Assembly (NCBI GenBank): GCA_900321665.1
Contig: ONWY01000033.1
Location: 1-9,286, forward strand
DNA: 9,286 nt
Direction of reading: 5' to 3'
DNA from: an uncultured Eubacteriales bacterium
GTDB lineage: Bacteria > Bacillota > Clostridia > Oscillospirales > Acutalibacteraceae
The notes beneath the pieces were generated by a model that saw nothing but the letters and a program-made list of their open reading frames with translations, did not search any database and was not told the DNA's origin. The translations under genes and the position numbers were made by a program. Positions within the stretch are counted from its first letter, which is position 1. Each line of letters begins with the position of its first letter. Positions 1 to 5,858 of this stretch are shown here, piece after piece.

Positions 1-1210
1 CGGGTTTCTGTTTCAGGAAATCACGGTAAGAGCTCTCAAAGCTTTCCGCTTTATAAAACCGGGGAATATTCCATATTTGTTGAGAACCTACCATATCTTT
101 CGGGTTTTCAAAAACTGAGGTTACGATACAAACAAAACCGCCGTCTTTTAACTTTACACCGCATACACTTGTGTCTCTATCAACGCAAACATCAGAAAGC
201 ACAACATCGGTAATAAGACAATTTTCACCAACTTCACTTTTTCCGCTCAAGCAAGCATTGTCTAATACCGCACTGCCGGCGCATTTACTTTGCTTTGAAA
301 GAAATGAATGAAAAACATGTTGCGAGCCACTGATTAATTGAATATTAGAAATCAATTCACGCATGGTACCAAAATGTATAAATTCACGATTTATTGTAAA
401 AACCTGCAGGCGAAAATGCTTTAATGCATCATACATTTCGCTCTTTAGTATCTTTAAATCGGAAGAACACGCTTTTTCTAAGTAATCATTTTTATCTGAT
501 TGCGTGCTGAAAATGCTTATAATATCTTCATACAGGCATAATTGCTCGGTGCTGTCTTTTAAATAATTGATTATATCTGTTTTGCAAGAAAAGGAATATA
601 GGATTTTAAGCGTTTCTTTGCAAAAATATACCATTCCCGTATCCAGCAAAGCTGTTTCGGCTCCTTTGGTAAATGCACGCAGTTCCCTGGGTGACTTTTT
701 ATGCAAATAGTGTTGTAAATATCCGCTTTCATCCTCAAACATCACGCCATGTCTTGAGGCGGCTTTCAAATCAGCCGGCACGCAAAAGCCGATGTTTTCA
801 TCAAAACAAATGCTGATATTTTCAGTTTGCACTAAAATATCCGAGCAACAAACGACCGCACCTTCTTGAAAATGATGACTTAAACGGTACGCATTTTCAA
901 TAATGCATTCCAACAAGGTGGTTTCTTCTCCATTATAGTTAAGATGGGCAAATCCCTTGCCTTTAATGGAGTAATTAATCACTCTTTTACTGTAACCGCC
1001 GGAATTGATAACGATTAATTTTTTATACTTTCCGTAATAGTGGCATAATACTTGAAGAAATGCTCCGCCGGAACCGATACTTTTGTTACAATCATTATCA
1101 CAAACCGTTGTGATATGGTATGGCAAATTCAAATTTTGCAGCAATCTTTTATCTAAACTATCTTGCTCCGGATTTGAAGTAGTTAAAACAACTAAAACAT
1201 CATTTTTCAA
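1..1210 (-). CDS. L-fucokinase/GDP-fucose pyrophosphorylase family protein (C-terminal part outside window)
   Basis: A continuous frame of 403 codons reads from a TTG start at 1210 to the left edge without a stop. It resembles the pyrophosphorylase part of FKP/FPGT proteins, which convert a sugar 1-phosphate (L-fucose 1-phosphate in known members) plus GTP to the GDP-sugar in the cytoplasm. Visible family motifs: IGSGGAF (residues 45-51, nucleotide loop), INSGGYSKRV (68-77), CSDIL (122-126, possible metal aspartate), LLDTGMVYF (188-196), LYEDI (226-230) and FIHFGTMREL (277-286). Residues about 311-352 look like a short hexapeptide/beta-helix segment. TTG is chosen because GAAGAGG lies 7 bases upstream, an in-frame TGA stands at 1223-1225, and no in-frame ATG is nearby. 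It is the third gene of a glycan operon, 68 bases after the nucleotidyltransferase. Whether a GHMP sugar kinase domain follows, as in bifunctional FKP, cannot be seen. The family call is firm; fucose as substrate is inference. Confidence 0.8.
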   Translation of the reverse strand, partial: MKNDVLVVLTTSNPEQDSLDKRLLQNLNLPYHITTVCDNDCNKSIGSGGAFLQVLCHYYGKYKKLIVINSGGYSKRVINYSIKGKGFAHLNYNGEETTLLECIIENAYRLSHHFQEGAVVCCSDILVQTENISICFDENIGFCVPADLKAASRHGVMFEDESGYLQHYLHKKSPRELRAFTKGAETALLDTGMVYFCKETLKILYSFSCKTDIINYLKDSTEQLCLYEDIISIFSTQSDKNDYLEKACSSDLKILKSEMYDALKHFRLQVFTINREFIHFGTMRELISNIQLISGSQHVFHSFLSKQSKCAGSAVLDNACLSGKSEVGENCLITDVVLSDVCVDRDTSVCGVKLKDGGFVCIVTSVFENPKDMVGSQQIWNIPRFYKAESFESSYRDFLKQKP

Positions 1211-1217
1211 TGGTAAA

Positions 1218-1224
1218 CCTCTTC
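1218..1224 (-). promoter_or_regulatory. Ribosome binding site deciding a TTG start
   Basis: GAAGAGG on the minus strand lies 7 bases before the TTG at 1210. The nearby ATG triplets are out of frame and run at once into a stop, so this site supports the TTG as the true start of the FKP-family gene. Confidence 0.65.
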
Positions 1225-1278
1225 AACCTAAAAAATCAATATTGCACTATGCTTTGCATTTGCCGCACCGATATAGCT

Positions 1279-1995
1279 TTACCGAATAATTTTGAAAGCA
1301 TAATCCAAATCAGCTTTTGTATTAATATTCAGTTCTTTTTTTGCTACTTCAAAGCACTTGCCTTTCTTGCCTTCCCAAACGAGAAGATTCATAAAATCAC
1401 ACAAATCAAACGGTGTATTTTCATCCTCGGAATACACTCGCCTTAAAATATCCATACAAGACTTATTGAAGATACAAAAGCCGGTGCCCTTCATATCATT
1501 AATAATTTGGGTTGGCTTTTCATGAGTGCGAATGATATAACCATTCGTATCCGCCAAAACCGAATAGTTCTCCTTGATGCGTTCCGGTTCACCTTCTTTA
1601 ATCATTCCACAAAGAAAATCTGCGTTTTGATTCTGAAAGCTTTTTATATAATCCGTATTGGGATTGATAAAGATTTCATCGCTTAGTTGCACTACTGCTC
1701 CTGTATCACAAAAAGGAAGAACTTTACTAACAGCATTCATTAAACCAATCGGCTCGCTTTGAATGACATAGGCGATTGGAATGCCTCGGTAATTATCCCC
1801 TACTGCTTCAACGACTTCATTTTTGTGCTCGCCAACTACTATATATATCTTTTCAACCTGCATCAGATGAAGATTTTCAAGAGCATATTCAATCAATCGT
1901 TTGCCGCCAATGGAAATAAGTGCTTTTGCACGATCAATTCCCGTATCCTTCATCAGTCTCTTTCCTTTTCCGGCAGCTAAAATAATTCCAATCAT
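1279..1995 (-). CDS. Sugar-1-phosphate nucleotidyltransferase (RmlA-like, short form)
   Basis: A 238-residue protein with the Rossmann-like nucleotidyltransferase fold that joins an NTP and a sugar 1-phosphate into an NDP-sugar plus pyrophosphate. Seen: LAAGKGKRL (6-14, nucleotide-binding loop), KALISIGGKRLIEYAL (24-39, with the usual lysine), EPIGLMNAV (81-89, base-recognition region as in RmlA), LSDEIF (104-109, where RmlA has GDN before IF; the aspartate is the likely metal ligand), HEKPT (158-162), GTGFCIF (170-176, sugar pocket) and NINTKADLDYA (223-233, closing motif). It has no C-terminal left-handed beta-helix, so it is a transferase domain only. AAAAAGGA lies 5 bases before the ATG. 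It follows the GT2 gene after 33 bases and precedes the FKP-family gene, so it probably supplies an activated sugar to the same glycan pathway. Nucleotide and sugar specificity cannot be read; LicC-type or heptose-type activity remains possible. Confidence 0.85.
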   Translation of the reverse strand: MIGIILAAGKGKRLMKDTGIDRAKALISIGGKRLIEYALENLHLMQVEKIYIVVGEHKNEVVEAVGDNYRGIPIAYVIQSEPIGLMNAVSKVLPFCDTGAVVQLSDEIFINPNTDYIKSFQNQNADFLCGMIKEGEPERIKENYSVLADTNGYIIRTHEKPTQIINDMKGTGFCIFNKSCMDILRRVYSEDENTPFDLCDFMNLLVWEGKKGKCFEVAKKELNINTKADLDYAFKIIR

Positions 1996-2015
1996 ATAAA
2001 TCCTTTTTCTGAATT

Positions 2016-2041
2016 AATAAACTATTGACTAGTAGTTTATT
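2016..2041. repeat. Intercistronic inverted repeat (9-base perfect arms)
   Basis: AATAAACTA at 2016-2024 and TAGTTTATT at 2033-2041 are exact reverse complements with an 8-base loop. The right arm covers the last codons of the glycosyltransferase gene and its TAG stop lies in the loop and arm boundary. No T-run follows in the direction of transcription, so it does not look like a terminator; it could be a weak AU-rich mRNA hairpin between the two genes. Confidence 0.5.
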
Positions 2042-2976
2042 CTTCTTTTCTCTGCAATCTTGAATGTACTGTTTTCAGTTTGACGGTTTCTGATAATATA
2101 TTCTGAAATAATACTTAAGAAGCAGATGATTACACCAAAAATAATAAAACCTATTCTTAAAAATAATGAAGATGATAAAGCAATGTAATTCATGTTTCCT
2201 GCCCTCGGTAAGAAGCCGATAAATAGTTCCAAAATTCCGACAAAAAACATCACAAGCCCTATAAACAAAAACCTTCGCGGCAAAACCTTTGAGGAAAAAG
2301 TAATCCAGCTGACAGTTAAATCATAATACTTTGAAAAAGTGAATGAAGTCTCTCCTGCTGCCCTTTTATCCTGAGTGTAGTAAATTAAAGCTTTATTTTT
2401 TGTGTTTTCAAGTAGAATCGCTCGCAAAAACGGTTCTTTATAATTTAAGTGCTCAAGGTTTTTTATTATACTGCTATCAATTAGTTCGAAATCTGTCGCA
2501 TGCGGAATCAGTTTTATCCCGAAAACAAGATGAAGAAGCCAATAAGCAAGGGTTCTTAAGAAAAACATAAACTTATTCTCTCTCGATTTGTTTTTCACTC
2601 CAAAAACAACATCATGCCCCGCTTCCCACTCTTTAATAAAATCGGGAATAATCTCCGGTGGATTTTGCAAATCGGCATGCAGAAGAACAGCACAGTCTCC
2701 TTTTGCTTGCTGCACTGCATAGAAAATTGCATTATTATAGCCATAATTGTGTGAAAATAGAACTGCTTTGCAATGGCTGTCTCTTTCGCACAACGATTCA
2801 ATTATTTCAACCGAAGTATCTGTTGAACCATCATCAAAGAAAACAATTTCATAATCGTATTTTGATAGTTGCTTCATTGATTCGATGGTGCGCTCATAAA
2901 GCCTAATCAAGCAATCTTGTTCATTATAAACCGGCACAACAATCGATATCATTTTTTTGCAATTATTTAATAACAT
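2029..2976 (-). CDS. Family 2 glycosyltransferase, GtrB/DPM1-like with two C-terminal membrane helices
   Basis: A 315-residue protein that probably transfers a sugar from a nucleotide donor to a polyprenyl phosphate at the inner face of the membrane. The GT2 catalytic domain starts with ISIVVPVYNEQ (10-20), then FFDDGSTD (46-53) and HADLQNPPE (100-108, the DxD-like acidic motif with the QxPPE block typical of dolichyl-phosphate-mannose-synthase-like enzymes). KRAAGETSF (204-212) matches the usual R-aGeS segment before the membrane part. Hydrophobic stretches at about 235-257 and 266-293 are two predicted membrane helices, as in GtrB/YfdH/ArnC proteins. GAGGA lies just upstream of the ATG at 2976 with short spacing; an ATG at 2952 matches the conserved start of the domain but lacks a ribosome site. 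It is the first gene of the glycan operon. No GtrA-type flippase or sugar-specific transferase is visible in the window, so donor and acceptor are unknown. Confidence 0.88.
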   Translation of the reverse strand: MLLNNCKKMISIVVPVYNEQDCLIRLYERTIESMKQLSKYDYEIVFFDDGSTDTSVEIIESLCERDSHCKAVLFSHNYGYNNAIFYAVQQAKGDCAVLLHADLQNPPEIIPDFIKEWEAGHDVVFGVKNKSRENKFMFFLRTLAYWLLHLVFGIKLIPHATDFELIDSSIIKNLEHLNYKEPFLRAILLENTKNKALIYYTQDKRAAGETSFTFSKYYDLTVSWITFSSKVLPRRFLFIGLVMFFVGILELFIGFLPRAGNMNYIALSSSLFLRIGFIIFGVIICFLSIISEYIIRNRQTENSTFKIAEKRRINY

Positions 2977-3024
2977 AAATCCTCAACCCGTAATGAAAAA
3001 AATGAATTACATATTACTTAAATA

Positions 3025-3053
3025 ATATTTAATATTTTTACTAACTGTACCAA
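3025..3053 (-). promoter_or_regulatory. Weak candidate promoter for the glycan operon
   Basis: On the minus strand TTGGTA (3048-3053) is followed after 17 bases by AAATAT (3025-3030), or after 16 bases by TAAATA. The match to the sigma-A consensus is poor and the region is almost all A and T, so the exact position is uncertain. A promoter is expected here because the glycosyltransferase gene has no same-strand gene upstream. Confidence 0.25.
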
Positions 3054-3054
3054 C

Positions 3055-3083
3055 TTGAATTAATATTGATTTTATGCTAAAAT
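3055..3083 (+). promoter_or_regulatory. Extended -10 promoter of the mtaD-like gene
   Basis: TTGAAT (3055-3060) stands 17 bases before TAAAAT (3078-3083), and TG at 3075-3076 gives an extended -10 element. Transcription would start near 3090, leaving a leader of only about 25 bases before the ATG at 3117, which leaves no room for a riboswitch. Confidence 0.6.
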
Positions 3084-3116
3084 TTTTTTATCTTAGTTAA
3101 AAGAATTGTGTGTAAA

Positions 3117-4388
3117 ATGAAAAAGATTTTTAAAAATTGTTCTATTTTAATTCATGACGATGGTGAATACCGTGTTGTGAAAAATGCATTTTTGGGTATT
3201 GACGGAGATGTTTTTTCTTACATTGGAACCGCTATGCCTGATGATACATACGATGTCGTTAAGGACTACTCCGGAAAACTCATAATGCCGGGGCTTTACA
3301 ATTGCCACACCCATAGCCCGATGGTGCTATTTCGCGGTGCGGGGAGTGACAAGCCGCTGCACACTTGGCTGTTTGATTATATTTTTCCGCTGGAAGCGAA
3401 ACTGACTGCCGCACAAATCAAAGCGGCATCCGAGCTTGCTATGATGGAAATGATTGCAAGCGGCACTGTCAGCTTTACGGATATGTACTTCTTCCCGGAA
3501 GTCACGGCTCAGGTGGTGAAGGATTGCGGTATCAAGGCAAATTTGGCAAAGCACATTCAGTTTGCCGACCAAAATCCGAACGCCATAAAAGAATCCTTAG
3601 AATTTATTAACAGCTATAACGGAGAAGCAAACGGCAGAATCCTCGCCGATTATTCCATTCACTCGCTTTATACTTGCGATAGGAATACTGCAAGAGAGTA
3701 CACCGCTTTATGCAATGAAGCCGGCGGCAGAATGCACATTCACCTATCCGAAACTGATGAAGAGTACAACAACTGTTTTAAAGAAAACCGCTTAACACCT
3801 ACTCAATGGTTTGCAGGCATTGGTGCTCTTAATGAGAAAACAACCGCTGCGCACTGCGTTATCCTCAGCAAAAAGGATATAGATATCTTGGCGCAAAATA
3901 AAGTCAATGTTGTGCACTGCCCTACCTCTAACCTGAAGCTCGGCAGCGGTTTTGCACCGATTCCCGAGCTGATTGAAAAAGGTGCACGTGTCACCCTCGG
4001 CACGGATGGAGCCGCCAGCAATAACAACTTGAATTTGTTTGAAGAAATGCACTTGGCAGCCATTATCCACAACGGGCGATTAAAAGATACCACTGTGATG
4101 GATACGGATACGGTCATCAAAATGGCAACCGTAAACGGTGCAAAAGCACAGGGCAGAGACAACTGCGGTGAAATAAAACCGGGCTATAAAGCAGATTGCA
4201 TTGCCATTGATTTAGAAAAAGCACATTTGACAGCCGGCGCTGACTCTAAAACGCTCATTACATACTCTGCACAAGGCAGCGATGTATTCATGACAATGGT
4301 TGACGGTAAAATCCTTTACGAAGCCGGCGATTACCTGAGCATTGATAAGGACAAAGTGCTTTATACAGTGAATCAATTATTACATTAA
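3117..4388 (+). CDS. mtaD: 5-methylthioadenosine/S-adenosylhomocysteine deaminase (amidohydrolase family)
   Basis: A 423-residue cytoplasmic metal-dependent amidohydrolase of the MtaD/TM0936 type, which removes the 6-amino group of methylthioadenosine and S-adenosylhomocysteine to give the inosine analogues and ammonia, in salvage of SAM by-products. Seen: NCHTHSPM (62-69, HxH metal ligands), SIHSLYTCD (180-188), MHIHLSETDEE (206-216, metal histidine and catalytic glutamate), AHCVIL (245-250, catalytic histidine) and LGTDGAASNNNLNLFEEM (294-311, metal aspartate and the family's hallmark segment). All key residues are present and the length is normal. The ATG at 3117 is used because homologues begin with this MKK-type start; an in-frame GTG at 3108 is possible, and neither start has a strong ribosome site. 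The gene stands alone with its own promoter and terminator, divergent from the glycan operon and convergent with tyrS. Related guanine, cytosine or N-ethylammeline deaminases look less likely. Confidence 0.88.
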   Translation: MKKIFKNCSILIHDDGEYRVVKNAFLGIDGDVFSYIGTAMPDDTYDVVKDYSGKLIMPGLYNCHTHSPMVLFRGAGSDKPLHTWLFDYIFPLEAKLTAAQIKAASELAMMEMIASGTVSFTDMYFFPEVTAQVVKDCGIKANLAKHIQFADQNPNAIKESLEFINSYNGEANGRILADYSIHSLYTCDRNTAREYTALCNEAGGRMHIHLSETDEEYNNCFKENRLTPTQWFAGIGALNEKTTAAHCVILSKKDIDILAQNKVNVVHCPTSNLKLGSGFAPIPELIEKGARVTLGTDGAASNNNLNLFEEMHLAAIIHNGRLKDTTVMDTDTVIKMATVNGAKAQGRDNCGEIKPGYKADCIAIDLEKAHLTAGADSKTLITYSAQGSDVFMTMVDGKILYEAGDYLSIDKDKVLYTVNQLLH

Positions 4389-4390
4389 TG

Positions 4391-4422
4391 AAAAAATCCT
4401 GCTCTTGCGAGCAGGATTTTTT
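4391..4422 (+). terminator. Intrinsic terminator of the mtaD-like gene
   Basis: AAAAAATCCTGCTC (4391-4404), loop TTGC, then GAGCAGGATTTTTT (4409-4422) form 14-base perfect arms. The GC-rich core with a T6 run starts 2 bases after the TAA stop. The mirrored A-run means it may also work in the other direction. Confidence 0.93.
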
Positions 4423-4586
4423 AACAATCATTATGCTATGCAATCACAGCATACACTTTCCCTTTCGCAATTAAAAATCTTTTACACAACACAAATGGAA
4501 TGAATCCATATTTACACATAATATATTATAACACTAAATATAATAAAATTCTACTATTTTTTATTATTTTATTTAAGGCAAAAAAT
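4423..4586. other. AT-rich intergenic spacer between convergent terminators
   Basis: About 164 bases between the two terminators, strongly AT-rich from about 4500 on. It contains a 12-base palindrome ATAATATATTAT (4518-4529) and a small imperfect repeat ATGGA/TCCAT (4495-4509). No coding frame with a ribosome site, no well-spaced promoter pair and no known RNA motif was recognised. Confidence 0.5.
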
Positions 4587-4620
4587 AAAACCTTGTGCAA
4601 AATGAAATGCACAAGGTTTT
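4587..4620 (-). terminator. Intrinsic terminator of the tlyA-nadK-argR-recN-tyrS operon
   Basis: AAAACCTTGTGCA (4587-4599) and TGCACAAGGTTTT (4608-4620) are perfect 13-base arms with an 8-base loop, 11 bases past the tyrS stop. On the minus strand the hairpin is followed by a T-rich tail ending near 4580. The plus strand also has a T6 run (4617-4622), so the element is probably bidirectional and backs up the convergent terminator. Confidence 0.92.
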
Positions 4621-4631
4621 TTGGTGATTTT

Positions 4632-5858
4632 TTAGGCGAGAGTGTATTTATGGAATACCTTTTTGCCTTTTTTGATGATGAGCTCCTGCTCGATGTCGGC
4701 TTTGGCAATTTTGGCGGTGGGGTCGGTCTGCTTTGCATCGCCAACACTGACGCCGCCCTGTTGGACAAGCCTTCTCGCTTCCCCGTTGGATTTTGCAAGA
4801 CCGCCTTTCACCATCAGTGCAAGCAAGCCGATTTCGCCCGATTCATCAAAATCCTCTTCCGCCAAAGCGGTGGTCGGCATATTCGCATTGTCGGCTCCGC
4901 CGCCAAAGAGGGCTTTTGCCGCTGCATCCGCCTTTTTGGCTTCTTCCTCACCGTGAACAAGGTTTGTTAATTCATATGCTAAGATTTCTTTCGCTTGATT
5001 GAGCTGACTGCCCTCCCATTTCTCCATCTCGAGAATCTGCTCTAAGGGCAGGAAGGTCAGCATCTTTAAGCACTTAATGACATCGGCATCGGCAACATTG
5101 CGCCAATATTGGTAGAAATCATAGGGACTGGTCTTTTCAGGGTCAAGCCACACGGCGCCGGATTGGGTTTTGCCCATTTTCTTACCCTCGGAGTTAAGCA
5201 ACAAGGTAATAGTCATCGCAAAGGCATCTTTACCGAGTTTCTTACGGATAAGCTCTGTGCCGCCAAGCATATTTGACCACTGGTCATCGCCGCCAAACTG
5301 CATATTGCAGCCGTAATCGGTGTAAAGCTTATAAAAATCATAGCTTTGCATAATCATATAGTTAAACTCGAGAAAGCTTAATCCCTTTTCCATGCGTTGC
5401 TTATAGCACTCTGCACTGAGCATCTTGTTTACCGAGAAGCAAGCACCGATATCGCGAATAAAGTTTACATAGTTTAAATCCAACAGCCAATCGGCATTAT
5501 TGACCATTTGTGCTTTGCCTTCGCCAAACTCAATAAAACGACTCATCTGCTTTCTGAAGCAGGCGCAGTTGTGGTCGATGACCTCTTTGGTCATCATCTG
5601 CCGCATATCGGTTCTGCCGGAGGGGTCTCCAATCATCGCGGTACCGCCGCCGATTAAGGCGATGGGCTTGTTGCCTGCTATTTGCAGGCGCTTCATCAGG
5701 CAAAGCGCCATAAAGTGGCCGACATGCAGGCTGTCTGCCGTCGGGTCAAAGCCGATGTAAAAGGTGGCTTTGCCGTTATTGATTAAATCCTTTATTTCTT
5801 CTTCATCTGTCACCTGCGCAATCAAGCCCCTGGCAACCAATTCTTCATATGTTGTCAT
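4632..5858 (-). CDS. tyrS: Tyrosyl-tRNA synthetase
   Basis: A 408-residue class I aminoacyl-tRNA synthetase that attaches tyrosine to tRNA-Tyr. Seen: FYIGFDPTADSLHVGH (33-48, tyrosine pocket and HIGH-type motif), NYMIMQSYDF (166-175, with the tyrosine-, Gln- and Asp residues that bind substrate), QFGGDDQWSN (187-196), KMGKT (227-231, the KMSKS-type loop) and a C-terminal S4 RNA-binding domain at about 345-405 (GLAKSNGEARRLVQQGG is its core). Length and domain order are normal. The ATG at 5858 is chosen because AAAGGAG lies 7 bases upstream; a TTG at 5864 would be too close to it. The start overlaps the end of recN by 14 bases, so translation is probably coupled. There is no space upstream for a T-box leader, unlike many Firmicute tyrS genes. 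It is the last gene of the operon, before a strong terminator. Confidence 0.97.
   Translation of the reverse strand: MTTYEELVARGLIAQVTDEEEIKDLINNGKATFYIGFDPTADSLHVGHFMALCLMKRLQIAGNKPIALIGGGTAMIGDPSGRTDMRQMMTKEVIDHNCACFRKQMSRFIEFGEGKAQMVNNADWLLDLNYVNFIRDIGACFSVNKMLSAECYKQRMEKGLSFLEFNYMIMQSYDFYKLYTDYGCNMQFGGDDQWSNMLGGTELIRKKLGKDAFAMTITLLLNSEGKKMGKTQSGAVWLDPEKTSPYDFYQYWRNVADADVIKCLKMLTFLPLEQILEMEKWEGSQLNQAKEILAYELTNLVHGEEEAKKADAAAKALFGGGADNANMPTTALAEEDFDESGEIGLLALMVKGGLAKSNGEARRLVQQGGVSVGDAKQTDPTAKIAKADIEQELIIKKGKKVFHKYTLA

Noticed and set aside
1211..1278. Possible hidden small gene or regulatory RNA between the nucleotidyltransferase and the FKP-family gene.
   Set aside because: Only 68 bases, with a small ATGC/GCAT repeat and a ribosome site; no structure beyond an ordinary intercistronic gap.
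3056..3069. TGAATTAATATTGA, an 11 of 14 match to an ARG-box-like palindrome, overlapping the mtaD -35 element.
   Set aside because: Such matches are expected by chance in AT-rich DNA, there is no second box nearby, and the downstream gene has no clear link to arginine.
3803..4162. 119-residue minus-strand frame.
   Set aside because: It is antisense inside the mtaD-like gene, whose motifs are intact.
4432..4453. TATGCT...AGCATA inverted repeat just after the mtaD terminator.
   Set aside because: Only 6-base arms with a 10-base loop and no associated signal; probably chance.
4500..4970. 156-residue plus-strand frame starting in the intergenic spacer.
   Set aside because: It runs through the bidirectional terminator and then antisense into tyrS; no ribosome site or domain was seen.
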